Source: JAABPW01 sp037132275
GTDB lineage: Bacteria > Verrucomicrobiota > Kiritimatiellia > CAIKKV01 > CAITUY01
Length of the DNA: 64,000 nt
Assembly: GCA_037132275.1 (NCBI GenBank)
Contig: JBAXPK010000004.1
Location: 1-64,000, forward strand
Direction: 5' to 3'
The first letter of the stretch is position 1. Each line of letters starts with the position of its first letter. Position numbers and translations under genes: made by a program. Shown piece by piece: positions 51,889 to 61,067 of the stretch. The notes below the pieces were generated by a model. That model was not told the origin of the DNA, did not search any database, and saw only the letters and a program-made list of their open reading frames with translations.

Positions 51889-53877
51889 TTATAGCCTAGT
51901 CACCAAGTTACACTTGAGTACGCGGAAGCTAGTGACTGGGATCTTCCAGAGTTCGCCAGGGATAGGTGAATTTGCCCAGGCGCCCCAATCCGTTCCCAGA
52001 TTCTGGAAGTAGGTTTTAAACGACGAGCTATTGTCGGAAACAATCATTCCGTATTTTTGCATGGCGCGCGCAACAACCTTGGTTTCGGGTGAAAGCTTTA
52101 GGGCATCAAGATCCAGGTTTGGATCAAGTTGCAGGCGGGAACCCTCGGGAATATAGGCTGTCCCAATGCCCCAACCATCCGTTCTGCACGCCGGGATGCA
52201 AACCTGTTCCTTTTGTCCGTTCAATGTGCATATCCGGTTTACAGGTGTTGCGCAAAGAATGGCGTGTGTGATTTCGCCAGCTGCGATTTCCTCCGGCCGG
52301 ATAATGCCCCCAATCCAGGGCACACCGGCTCCGTTGGAGCCACGGGCCCACCAATAGGAGCCCGAGAATGGGGTATTGCAACCGACTCCGTTCAGATCCC
52401 AAATGCTGATTGTACTGGCAATGTAATTGCCGTTTGTGTCCATGCCGAACCGGGAGAACTCCCAGCTCTTTCGCGCAACTGGGTCCACCATCACCATGTG
52501 TCCGTCTTGCTCAGGATCTGGCCAGATACCCGCCGGCATGGGGATATTCTCGATAATGCCATCAGCGTTCGGGTCCACGTCGGGGCTCCTTGGCCCCTTG
52601 CTCGAATAAACGTTCACTTTCCGGGCTTGCGTGGAGTCAATCACGTGAACGGGTGTTGTCCATTTCACGAAGTCGGCGCCAAAGAAAGGTGTCGTGGCGC
52701 TGAGGTTGGCGATCATCAGGGCGGAGTCGGGGTCAATCTCCGGGGTTGCAGAAATGGGTGTGTTCCAGAGGGAGGAGTTTGAGAAAGGTTTAAAATTGGC
52801 TGGCAGCGACATTCCCAGGTATGCAGGGGCGAGAGTCGTGACGCTGGTTTGTCCGCGGGTTACGAGATAGATGCGGGTGCGGACGGACGGGATACTGGGT
52901 CGCGCGGAACTGCCTTTATCAGTCCATTCCAGAACGCTGCAGCTATTAACCGGGATGTCGGCCTGGGCAAGAGTCCACCCGTTTGTGCTATTAAATGAAC
53001 CGGTCAGTGCCACATCTTGGTAGTAGACGCAGACCGTTGCGTTGTCCGGCATTCCCGCTGTCCCCATGATTACTGTAACGGCTTGGCCATCCTGACTGAA
53101 TCGGAGTCGGGCAATATTGGGCACTCCTGTCGCGGTGGGGAAGGGATTGGGATAAGGACGCGACACCTTCCAGGTTATGGCGGTGCCCGATTGGTTATCG
53201 TACCAGAGAGCCTCGCCGATGTTCATATATCCGTCAACGGATGTGTTGTTGGCGTTATACCAGGTGCCGACGGAAATTGTGCGCCTGCCGGACTTCCGGG
53301 TGATGGGTGCGGAAATGCGGCCACGGATATCATAGGGGTAGCCAAGAATGTTCAGGTGCGGACTAGCGGTGATGGAGACCGAATCCGAAACAATGATCTC
53401 GCCCGCCACAAACACCGATTGTGTAACCGAATGTTGGTTTTTGATCCAGAATCCTTCTCCCGGCAAAATGAAGGCTGGTGAACGCATCAATCCGGAAGTT
53501 GTTGATTCAACCCACGATCCATCAAGTGCGAGATTGCCCGAGCCTGCAAGCCTGTAAATGATTCTGTATTGCTGTGAGACTGGATCCCACTTAAGGATTT
53601 GGTCGGCAGTGGCGGCATTGGTGCCCGCAGTGAGTTGCCCGGACAAGATGGATTGAATGGAGGGATCGGAAAGGGCGAAGGGAATCGAACATAATGCTAG
53701 TTTATTGGCCGGAACAGAGACTCTGATGAACCCGACAGGCTTCGACACAACATTAGGGGGCAAACCAGCCGCGCTCGTGATCGTTCCCGACAGGGAAGCC
53801 ATCAGTGAGGAACATCCTGTTATGACGGCCAGCAGCTTGTAACAAAGTTTTCGCCCGCTATTTTGAAAGATTCTCAT
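51889..53877 (-). CDS. Large secreted protein with C-terminal domain shared with 62962-63996
   Basis: About 662 residues from ATG 53877 (GGAGGAAA upstream), signal peptide included (YKLLAVITGCSSLMASLSG). N-terminal half: beta-rich with LPPNVVSKPVGFIRVSVPA, ILPGEGFWIKN and ADIPVNSCSVLEWTDKGS. C-terminal ~280 residues: a domain beginning SSLWNTPIS and carrying WPDPEQDGHMVMVDP, GGIIRPEEIAAGEITHAI and DGWGIGTAYIPEGSRLQLDP. The same landmarks occur in the protein at 62962. No catalytic motif is known to me; a cell-surface or glycan-associated role is inferred from the flanking exopolysaccharide cluster. Confidence 0.75.
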   Translation of the reverse strand: MRIFQNSGRKLCYKLLAVITGCSSLMASLSGTITSAAGLPPNVVSKPVGFIRVSVPANKLALCSIPFALSDPSIQSILSGQLTAGTNAATADQILKWDPVSQQYRIIYRLAGSGNLALDGSWVESTTSGLMRSPAFILPGEGFWIKNQHSVTQSVFVAGEIIVSDSVSITASPHLNILGYPYDIRGRISAPITRKSGRRTISVGTWYNANNTSVDGYMNIGEALWYDNQSGTAITWKVSRPYPNPFPTATGVPNIARLRFSQDGQAVTVIMGTAGMPDNATVCVYYQDVALTGSFNSTNGWTLAQADIPVNSCSVLEWTDKGSSARPSIPSVRTRIYLVTRGQTSVTTLAPAYLGMSLPANFKPFSNSSLWNTPISATPEIDPDSALMIANLSATTPFFGADFVKWTTPVHVIDSTQARKVNVYSSKGPRSPDVDPNADGIIENIPMPAGIWPDPEQDGHMVMVDPVARKSWEFSRFGMDTNGNYIASTISIWDLNGVGCNTPFSGSYWWARGSNGAGVPWIGGIIRPEEIAAGEITHAILCATPVNRICTLNGQKEQVCIPACRTDGWGIGTAYIPEGSRLQLDPNLDLDALKLSPETKVVARAMQKYGMIVSDNSSSFKTYFQNLGTDWGAWANSPIPGELWKIPVTSFRVLKCNLVTRL

Positions 53878-54220
53878 TATTTTCCTCCATGCCGTCTGGT
53901 AGTTAGGGATTTTCGCCTCCTGAGTGATCCGTAGAAATATAAAAAGCACAATTCGTGCCGGGCGAGTCGGGTGTCAGCTTGAAACCTCAATTATTGGGCT
54001 ATATTCCCTGTGTTTTGGCTGGACTATTTGTTTTAAGGAACAGCTGAATCATGGCGTAATTCTTATATATGATTACGAATGAAGTTTGGAGGGGACGCAT
54101 TGCGTAATTATTTGTATTGCTGAAGTGTTTTGAAGATGTAATATGTTTCTAGTAGTGCGATTTCTGGAGAGATCCTGTAGTAGCTTGATGCCTATTAATT
54201 TTTAAGGGAAAGAGATTGCC
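53878..54220. promoter_or_regulatory. 343-base AT-rich gap before the exopolysaccharide cluster, with GCGTAATT repeats
   Basis: No gene is seen. GCGTAATT occurs at 54054-54061 and again at 54102-54109, and the inverse ATTACG lies at 54072-54077, so the three sites make a direct and an inverted pair. The gap is more AT-rich than the coding regions and must hold the promoter of the exopolysaccharide operon. No clear -35/-10 pair stands out. Confidence 0.5.
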
Positions 54221-54877
54221 ATGCTGTCCTCAGAACTGAGTCGGATTATCAGTACGAATCAGGCCTCGTTATCATCCCTTGAAGGGGATTTGCTTGGCAC
54301 GGCTTCCGGAAAACCGGTAAAGGCAATTCTTGTGACCAGTTGTCGGCCGAAGGAGGGCAAAACCACTTCTGCGGCAACGATGGCCCACACCTTGGCTGCG
54401 GTTGCTGGCAAGAAAGTCCTTTTGGTCGATGCCCATTTATCGGCGCCGATAATTCATGATTTATTCGGGGTTAAGAAGTCCCCGGGATTGACCGATTTTC
54501 TTCTCTCCCGAGCCGGAGAGAAAGACGCTATCCAATCAACGGAAATTGAACGGCTCAAAATCATGACGTGTGGAACCTTTTCTGAAGATCCGGTGAAAAT
54601 CTTTCACGAGGGTGGGTTCCCGGCTAAATTGTCCTTGCTTTGCGCCCAGTTTGATTACGTGATTTTTGATACGGGGTCAGTGATGGCTTCTTCAGATGTC
54701 GCCTTGATGGCTAGGCACTTTGATGGGGTGGTTTTTGTCGCGGAATGCGAAAAAACCAAATGGGAAATATTAAATCTCGCAAAAGAAAAGATCACGAAAG
54801 TGAACGGGAAAATTCTAGGCGTGATTCTAAACAAAAGACAATACTACATACCGGCGGGACTTTATGGAAAAATCTAA
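54221..54877 (+). CDS. BY-kinase-like (CpsD/Wzc C-terminal) ATPase
   Basis: 218 residues. A P-loop SCRPKEGKTTSAATMAHTLA (Walker A), VLLVDAHLSAP (Walker A'; usually DADLR) and DYVIFDTG (Walker B) follow the bacterial tyrosine-kinase pattern. The usual Tyr-rich C-terminal cluster is reduced: the end is NKRQYYIPAGLYGKI, with three Tyr. It probably controls chain length and export together with the Wzz-like protein downstream, in the split CpsC/CpsD arrangement. Its 3' end overlaps the Wza-like gene by 14 bases. RBS AGGGAAAGAGA. Confidence 0.88.
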   Translation: MLSSELSRIISTNQASLSSLEGDLLGTASGKPVKAILVTSCRPKEGKTTSAATMAHTLAAVAGKKVLLVDAHLSAPIIHDLFGVKKSPGLTDFLLSRAGEKDAIQSTEIERLKIMTCGTFSEDPVKIFHEGGFPAKLSLLCAQFDYVIFDTGSVMASSDVALMARHFDGVVFVAECEKTKWEILNLAKEKITKVNGKILGVILNKRQYYIPAGLYGKI

Positions 54878-56114
54878 ACCAACGGCGGTCCGGGTGTCCG
54901 GACTGGTGCGAGGCGGCGCTGTTATCCTGTTGGCAGGCGCTTGGATCCTGACAACGACCGGATGCCGGTCGACGACAAAGGGATTGGACGATCCGACTCC
55001 GATGTCTCCAGAAGGTGTTTCTATAAATACTCCAAAGACTGTTGCTCCCGCAGAGGCTGCCAAGCCGCCTGCGCCGGGGAAAGACAGCTCCAAGTATGAG
55101 GGACAAGAAATTGTGATGGATCGTGTCACCCTGGCTGAAGAAGCAGGAAGGGAAGGATCCTTCGATTTCTTCTCGGCATATAAGGTTGTTCCTGGAGATG
55201 TGTTGGACGTTTTGTATCATGTCAGTCCTCAGGTTGACATGCAGAGTGGATTCAAGCTGGCGGCTGATCAGCAGGTTTCCGTCAAGTTTGTGAATCTGCC
55301 CGAACTGAATGAGATCCAGATTGTGCGGCCTGACGGCCGGATAACGTTGCCTTACATCGGGGATGTTGTCGTGAGTGGCATGACGGTTGAGGACTTGACG
55401 AAAGAATTAAAATCTCGCTATTCGAAGACTCTTAAATCCCCGGAATTATATGTCACAGTGCCGGATTTTCGCGCCAACCTTCGGGAATTCAAGGCTGATT
55501 TGCATACGGCTCCACGCGGGTTGAGCCGATTGGTAACGGTGCGGCCTGATGGGTTTGTGACTTTTGCCATGTTGGGGGATGTCTTTGCGGCAGGAAGAAC
55601 AATTCCTGAAATAAACGCAGCAATCAATACGCTGTATAAACAGGTGATGTCCGGGCTCTCTGCCGACCTGTTCCTGGAAACACATGCCGGATCAAGGGTC
55701 TACGTCATGGGTGAGGTAACTACACCGGGTGCATACAACATCCTGAAGCCGATCACGGTGCAGGAGGCCATTACTCTGGCCGGAAGCCCGCTTTATTCTG
55801 CGAAATTGAGCGATGTGGTCGTGGTGCGCAAGCGAGGTGACAAGATGATTGCCACGAAGGTGGATGCCTATCGGCCTTTGGCGATGAGGAAGCATAGCCA
55901 GTTTTTCTACCTGCAACCGGACGACATAGTTTATGTGCCGAAGCGCACCATTACCCGCTTGTCTGACTTCTCAAAGGATATTGCCGGTATTGTCCTGTTC
56001 CGGGGATGGGGAGTCTCGCTCGACTATAATTTGAACCCCGACAAAACACGTACGAAGGGAACTCAGACCATCAGCTCTGACGGAACCCAAAATTCAACCA
56101 CCTTCACTTACTAG
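54864..56114 (+). CDS. Wza-like polysaccharide export lipoprotein
   Basis: 416 residues. Lipoprotein signal: AVILLAGAWILTTTGCRST. The polysaccharide-export domain runs about 105-200 (YKVVPGDVLDVLYH, IVRPDGRITLPYIGDVVVSGMTVEDL) and is followed by a second beta-grasp block (RLVTVRPDGFVTFAMLGDVFAAG) and an SLBB-type repeat (VYVMGEVTTPGAYNI...VQEAITLAGSP). It forms the outer-membrane channel for capsule or exopolysaccharide. It is translationally coupled to the kinase-like gene and lies 27 bases before the Wzz-like gene. Confidence 0.94.
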   Translation: MEKSKPTAVRVSGLVRGGAVILLAGAWILTTTGCRSTTKGLDDPTPMSPEGVSINTPKTVAPAEAAKPPAPGKDSSKYEGQEIVMDRVTLAEEAGREGSFDFFSAYKVVPGDVLDVLYHVSPQVDMQSGFKLAADQQVSVKFVNLPELNEIQIVRPDGRITLPYIGDVVVSGMTVEDLTKELKSRYSKTLKSPELYVTVPDFRANLREFKADLHTAPRGLSRLVTVRPDGFVTFAMLGDVFAAGRTIPEINAAINTLYKQVMSGLSADLFLETHAGSRVYVMGEVTTPGAYNILKPITVQEAITLAGSPLYSAKLSDVVVVRKRGDKMIATKVDAYRPLAMRKHSQFFYLQPDDIVYVPKRTITRLSDFSKDIAGIVLFRGWGVSLDYNLNPDKTRTKGTQTISSDGTQNSTTFTY

Positions 56115-56141
56115 AAACAACCGCTATAACTGTGAGGACTT

Positions 56142-57509
56142 ATGCACTCCGAAGACTGGAAAAAAGAACTCTGTGAGATGGTCTTTGCGCAAAGCCGCCT
56201 CATCGTCTGGACAACGGCTGTCGTCGCTATCATGGCGGTCTTGATCGCCGCATTTTGGCCGCCTACGTACGCTGCATCAGGATCGGTTCTGATTCGCACA
56301 GCGAAGCCTCAGAACAGCCCTGGAACCCTTGAGCAAACCGACCTGCGCAATTTTCCCGTTTCCAAGGAAGATCTGGCCTCGGAATTGGAAATCCTGTCCT
56401 CCCCGGATCTGATCCAGCAGACCGTGCTGGCGATTCGGGGAAAAGTTCCGGAGCAATCCGCCAAAACGGATAAGGTCATCATGGATGAAGTCGCCAGGAT
56501 CAAGCACGGGTTGAAAACTGAGGTCATACTGGCGTCGCATGTGATTCGTGTTACACTGATGGATCGCGATGCCCATCGAGCTGAAGCCACGCTTGATGCT
56601 TTGCTTGAGCAATACATGATCTACAGGGTCAACGTCTTCAATCCCTCCGATCAACAAATATTCTTCTCCAAACGGGCCAGTTTGTATAAGGAGCGACTGG
56701 AGAAGATCGAAGACCAATTGTCAGCCAAAGCTAAGGAAGCGTCCATCGCCCTCGTGGACCGGGAAATGGTAAACAACGTGGATATGAAGAAAGACCGTAT
56801 GGCTCAAATAAGCGCCCTGCGGGATGAGTATCTACAGAAAGAAAAATCCGTGGCTGCCTTTAATCAGGCGGTCGAGCAAGGAGATGTTCAGTTTTTCTCT
56901 TTCCTCGAAAACAGGTCGATCAATGACCTCGGAGCCCAGTTGATGGTCTCTTCTGTGGAGCGCAGTAAGATCCTCCGGGAGTTTCAGCCGGGCAGCGAAA
57001 AGGTTAAGGCGATTGATGAGCAGATCGCGCAGTTATACAAGTCTCTCCGGTCTGAGGCCACGCGTTTACTGGATTTGAGAGTGGCTGAGTTGCAGGCGCT
57101 GAATAGCCGGATCAATCAATTGGAAGCCACCGTTAAGTCGATCGGCGAGCGAAATATCGATCTCCAGCGCCAGTCCATCGAGATCCAGCGCATCTCGCGC
57201 GAGGCGGCTCTGATGCAATACTCGTATGAAACTTTTTCGAAGCGGGCTGAAGAAGCCCAGATCAATGACGCCATTGCCAACGCCCGGCTGTCAGGCGATA
57301 TCAGCATTTTAAGCCATGCCGCGTTCTCCGCCGTGTGCGTGTTCCCAAAGGTCTTGTGGACCCTTCTTTTAGGGCTGATCGCCGGCCTCGTGACCGGATG
57401 CAGTATAGGGTTGTTGGCCGAGTTTTTTGATCATACGTTCAAGCGCCCCAGTGACGTCACCCGCTATGCCGAACTACCGGTAGTGTGTTCGATTAAACTC
57501 GTCAAGTAA
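56142..57509 (+). CDS. Wzz/GumC-type chain-length determinant
   Basis: 455 residues. A membrane helix at about 20-45 (LIVWTTAVVAIMAVLIAAFW) and another at about 400-425 (VLWTLLLGLIAGLVTGCSIGLL) flank a periplasmic coiled coil (about 180-380). The FFDHTFKRPSDVTRYAELPVV end is the standard Wzz/Wzc tail; no kinase domain is attached, which fits the separate kinase-like gene 54221. It sets polymer length and links the kinase to the Wza-like channel. Confidence 0.93.
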   Translation: MHSEDWKKELCEMVFAQSRLIVWTTAVVAIMAVLIAAFWPPTYAASGSVLIRTAKPQNSPGTLEQTDLRNFPVSKEDLASELEILSSPDLIQQTVLAIRGKVPEQSAKTDKVIMDEVARIKHGLKTEVILASHVIRVTLMDRDAHRAEATLDALLEQYMIYRVNVFNPSDQQIFFSKRASLYKERLEKIEDQLSAKAKEASIALVDREMVNNVDMKKDRMAQISALRDEYLQKEKSVAAFNQAVEQGDVQFFSFLENRSINDLGAQLMVSSVERSKILREFQPGSEKVKAIDEQIAQLYKSLRSEATRLLDLRVAELQALNSRINQLEATVKSIGERNIDLQRQSIEIQRISREAALMQYSYETFSKRAEEAQINDAIANARLSGDISILSHAAFSAVCVFPKVLWTLLLGLIAGLVTGCSIGLLAEFFDHTFKRPSDVTRYAELPVVCSIKLVK

Positions 57510-57593
57510 GGCAGGGTCGCCTGTCTGCAAAACGAAGGACAAAGCGTCGTCGCTATCCGGGTAAATTGCAGGCAAATCAACCTTGGATAAACC

Positions 57594-58631
57594 ATGATTA
57601 AAGATGTTTTCAGGGCATCGGTTAGAGGCGGATATTTACGTACTGCACACGCCTTTAACCGGGCGGTCAATAATGTGCTCGCCCTGCTATTGATCGTCGT
57701 CTGTGCTCCGCTGGGTATTTTGATCAGTGTCCTTATTTTATTGCGCGACGGCCGTCCGGTATTTTATCAGGGCATACGTTTAGGGCTTCATAAAAAAACG
57801 TTTGTCATGTACAAATTCCGCACCTTGGTGCCCAACGCAGAGCAAATTATCGGCGCGCAGCTTCTCACCGCAAAAACTAAGTTGGTCACTCCGCTCGGAA
57901 AATTTCTGAGGGATACACGCCTCGATGAATTGCCGCAATTATATAATATATTAAGGGGTGATATTGATTTTATCGGGCCCCGCCCTGAAAGGCCTGAAAT
58001 CTATACACACATTTGCTCGCATATTCGCGACTATGATCGGCGTTTTCAGGTCAATCCCGGCTTGATCGGCTACGCCCAATTGTTTACGCCGCACAATACC
58101 CCAAAACGCATTCGAACCCTGATCGATAACAAACTCGTCCGCCGAAAACAGATCCTTTTTTGGGATATCTATGCCATTATGTTTACAGGTATTATTGTGA
58201 TGAAAACGACTATTTTCAAGGTCGCGGCGGGGTTTTATCATCTTTTTCTCACGACAGGGGTGTTTCGGAGGTTTACGGAAAAAAGAGAACTGGAACGCGT
58301 GCGGCAGCGGGGCGCCAAAGTGTATTGCTGGCAGGGTGATTCTCCGCCTTCCCACCCAGAGGAATACGAGCTTGTGGATATCAATGAAGAGGCCTTATTA
58401 ATGCGTTCTTCCTGTCGTCTGGCCGCACCCTTCCCGCGCTTTTTCACGTTGGAGATTAATCTCGGGTCCCGGCAAGGCCGTATTCGTCGCAAGCGGTGCC
58501 GGTGTGAAGGGGAATTGTACCGGGAAATAAAGGATGAGGGGGGATTTCAATATGTTGTCCGGCACAAGCCTGTGTCGCCTTTAAACTATTATATGGTCCA
58601 CCAATATTTTCTCCGGGAGAGTATCGCCTGA
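57594..58631 (+). CDS. Undecaprenyl-phosphate sugar transferase with extra C-terminal domain
   Basis: 345 residues. One N-terminal helix (about 25-48) and the bacterial sugar transferase core: MYKFRTLVPNAE, DTRLDELPQLYNILRGDIDFIGPRPERPE, VNPGLIGYAQL. It starts repeat-unit synthesis by adding a sugar phosphate to the lipid carrier. The last ~100 residues are extra: RELER followed after ~35 residues by VDINEEALLM, then RRKRCRCEGELYREIKDEGG and YVVRHKP. This weakly recalls PilZ (RxxxR...DxSxxG) but with degenerate motifs. The ordering fits the first glycosyl step of the pathway. Confidence 0.9.
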   Translation: MIKDVFRASVRGGYLRTAHAFNRAVNNVLALLLIVVCAPLGILISVLILLRDGRPVFYQGIRLGLHKKTFVMYKFRTLVPNAEQIIGAQLLTAKTKLVTPLGKFLRDTRLDELPQLYNILRGDIDFIGPRPERPEIYTHICSHIRDYDRRFQVNPGLIGYAQLFTPHNTPKRIRTLIDNKLVRRKQILFWDIYAIMFTGIIVMKTTIFKVAAGFYHLFLTTGVFRRFTEKRELERVRQRGAKVYCWQGDSPPSHPEEYELVDINEEALLMRSSCRLAAPFPRFFTLEINLGSRQGRIRRKRCRCEGELYREIKDEGGFQYVVRHKPVSPLNYYMVHQYFLRESIA

Positions 58632-58639
58632 GCAATCTC

Positions 58640-59626
58640 ATGAGCAAACCCCTATATTCTATCATTCTGCCGGCTTTCAATGAAGGTGCGCACATCGGTT
58701 CTTGCCTGGATGCTATCCGTGCAAACATATCGGATCCGGTCTCCGTTGAAATTCTGGTGATCGACAATGGATCGACAGATCAAACTGCGACAGTCGTGCG
58801 ATCCCGCGGGATTAGAGTAATCGAGAACACCGCTGGACACAGGCTGAATATCTCGGATCTGCGTAACATTGGGGCGCGGGAATCCGCCGGCGACATTCTG
58901 GTGTTCCTGGATGCGGATATGCTTGTTCCTGTCGACTGGCTTGAGAAAGCCGGCCTGTATTTCGGGGCGGGGTTCAAGGGTGCGCTGGGGTTTACATCAA
59001 GGGTTCCCACCACCGCGGGATGGGTAGGCAGAATTTGGGGGCAGCGTCTGTTTCTTAAGCGCAATCGATTGATGGATGTGGACTTCCTGCCAGGCCGCAA
59101 CATTTTTGTGAATCGCGTCGTTTTTGAAGCGGTCGGTGGATTTGATCCAGCTTTTTGTACGGGCGAGGACAAGGATTTCACGTTTCGTGTTCGGAAGGCC
59201 GGATATCGCGTCGTGTCGGCGCCGGAGGTATGTCTCATCCATCTTGGGTTTGAAAAGAATCTGATAGAGCTGATCCGGAAGGAATTCTGGCGCCAGTCAT
59301 GCACCCTTCAATTGGCCAAAAAAAACGGGTATTCACTACGGACTCTCCGCCACTCCATGCTGAGTGCATGGCATGTCGTTTGTCCGGCAGTCGCACTCGT
59401 GCTGGTTCTCGGTTGGTCCGCATCTCCAGCCTGGGCGATCGCCATCCTGCTCTGGCTTCTGCCGGCAGTGGTCATCGGCGGGGCTGAAGCCAGACGGGTA
59501 AGAACCATTGATGCAGTTCCCCTGATTGTGTTAACTTGGCTGAGATGGACGGCGGCGGGCATAGCGCTTGTCAGTCAAATCCTTCATGCTGTTATTTGCA
59601 GGAGGAACGCACATGAGACAACTTGA
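58640..59626 (+). CDS. Family 2 glycosyltransferase
   Basis: 328 residues. GT-A fold: YSIILPAFNEGAHIGSCLDA, EILVIDNGSTDQT, DILVFLDADMLVP (DxD-type metal site), LPGRNIFVNRVVFEAVGGFDP and GEDKDFTFRVRKAGY. Three membrane helices lie at the C-terminus (about 245-320). It probably adds one sugar of the repeat unit on the inner membrane. It starts 8 bases after the sugar transferase gene and overlaps the polymerase/ligase gene by 14 bases. Confidence 0.93.
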   Translation: MSKPLYSIILPAFNEGAHIGSCLDAIRANISDPVSVEILVIDNGSTDQTATVVRSRGIRVIENTAGHRLNISDLRNIGARESAGDILVFLDADMLVPVDWLEKAGLYFGAGFKGALGFTSRVPTTAGWVGRIWGQRLFLKRNRLMDVDFLPGRNIFVNRVVFEAVGGFDPAFCTGEDKDFTFRVRKAGYRVVSAPEVCLIHLGFEKNLIELIRKEFWRQSCTLQLAKKNGYSLRTLRHSMLSAWHVVCPAVALVLVLGWSASPAWAIAILLWLLPAVVIGGAEARRVRTIDAVPLIVLTWLRWTAAGIALVSQILHAVICRRNAHETT

Positions 59627-61067
59627 GGCTTTCAAAAATGAGGTCGCCGCCAAACCGCTGCTTTGGCTTGTGGCTTTGATCCTCGCGGTTGCAGCAGCGA
59701 TTCCGCTTGCCACCCCCTATCCAATGGTGGCCTTGCTGCCCGGCTTGGTACTGATGATCTTGATCGTATCCGGTCGTTTTTCACAATTCGGATTTTTCGT
59801 CCTCGTCTTCATGATTCCGCTCGATGCCTTTACCGAATTTTCTACCGTCTATCCGACTCTGTCGATTTCTAAGTTTCTTGGCTTCTGGATTGTTATTTCT
59901 GCCTCGGCAGTTATTTTAACCCGGAAGAAATGGCCCGACACATTGCGCTCGAACCTGTGGCCGGCTCTTCTCGCTTTGGTGATTGCTTGTTTTCTTTCTT
60001 TTCTGTTTTCTGAGTATCATTTGACGGCGCTCGATAACTTGAGAAAGTTGTTCGTTGCGGTGCTGTTTTTTGGTTTGACCCTCATTTTCGTGGATTCAGA
60101 GAAGGTTTTTAAAACCGTGTTGCCGAAGGTGCTGGTATTCAGCGCCGCCTTTGGCGCCGTGCTTTCCCTGATGGGATATCTATTTGGGATTTCCTGGTTG
60201 GTCATGAATGTGGATCCGGATCCGACGGTGATCAAGCGTGCCACCGGAGCCGCCTCGGATCCCAACATGTTTTCTATGATGATTCTGTTCAGCATCCCGC
60301 TGGTGGTGCATCTGTTGTTCGGAGCCGCGACGCTGAGAAAACGGCTCTTCTGGGGAATGCTCTTTCTGGTTGAGATTGCGACACTAATTCTAACGTATTC
60401 CCGTAGCGCCGCCTTGGTTTTGTGTCTTCTGCTGCTTGTCTTGGGCATACGGTACCGGCGTCAGCTCAAACCTCGATATATCGGACTTGTGGCTGCCGGC
60501 CTTCTGGCAGGATTGATTGTTGTGGCCGTGGTGGTGCCGTCTTCCTATTGGGAGCGCCATAAACAAGCACTGAGCCATGAGGACACTTCGGTCCAGAGAC
60601 GACTCTCCTATCTGGCCGTCGGGCGCGACGAATTTTTGCGCAGTCCTGTCCTGGGGTCTGGACTCGGCACGTTTGAAATCGCCTACGCAAACTCGCAGTA
60701 TGCGTTCACCGATCCCTATGACCTTTGGGGCGAGACCGCTCGCCGTGCTGCCCATAACGTGTATGTCGAGATCTTGGTGGGGACCGGCCTGTTGGGATTG
60801 GTCGTTTTTTTGCTGATCATCGGGTTGGCATGGCGCAACTTCCGGATGGCCGGCGCCTTGAGCCGCGCTGGCGGGAACGAGGAATTAGCCTCTGTGATTC
60901 TGGCGTATCAGTTTGCGTTCATGGCGATCTTGATTCACTTGTTGAGCCTGAGCAGCTTCAATCACAAATACCTCTGGATGTCTCTGGCTCTTTCGCAAGC
61001 GGCGTTGACTATTGCGCAGCGCATGCCAAAACCCCAGTCTCATGAATGCACTTTACCTGTTGAGTAG
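59613..61067 (+). CDS. O-antigen polymerase/ligase (Wzy/WaaL-like)
   Basis: About 484 residues from ATG 59613, fixed by AGGAGG at 59600-59605; an upstream ATG at 59568 lacks one. About 11-13 membrane helices. The Wzy_C-type periplasmic loop carries VGRDEFLRSPVLGSGLGTFE and the AHNVYVEILVGTGLLGL signature. It polymerises or ligates the glycan on the periplasmic face; the cluster suggests polymerase. No flippase (Wzx) gene is in the cluster. Confidence 0.9.
   Translation: MRQLEAFKNEVAAKPLLWLVALILAVAAAIPLATPYPMVALLPGLVLMILIVSGRFSQFGFFVLVFMIPLDAFTEFSTVYPTLSISKFLGFWIVISASAVILTRKKWPDTLRSNLWPALLALVIACFLSFLFSEYHLTALDNLRKLFVAVLFFGLTLIFVDSEKVFKTVLPKVLVFSAAFGAVLSLMGYLFGISWLVMNVDPDPTVIKRATGAASDPNMFSMMILFSIPLVVHLLFGAATLRKRLFWGMLFLVEIATLILTYSRSAALVLCLLLLVLGIRYRRQLKPRYIGLVAAGLLAGLIVVAVVVPSSYWERHKQALSHEDTSVQRRLSYLAVGRDEFLRSPVLGSGLGTFEIAYANSQYAFTDPYDLWGETARRAAHNVYVEILVGTGLLGLVVFLLIIGLAWRNFRMAGALSRAGGNEELASVILAYQFAFMAILIHLLSLSSFNHKYLWMSLALSQAALTIAQRMPKPQSHECTLPVE

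Noticed and set aside
54086..54105. GG/GC pair upstream of the exopolysaccharide cluster
   Set aside because: Spacing is 9 or 12 bases, not the 10 needed for a sigma54 promoter.
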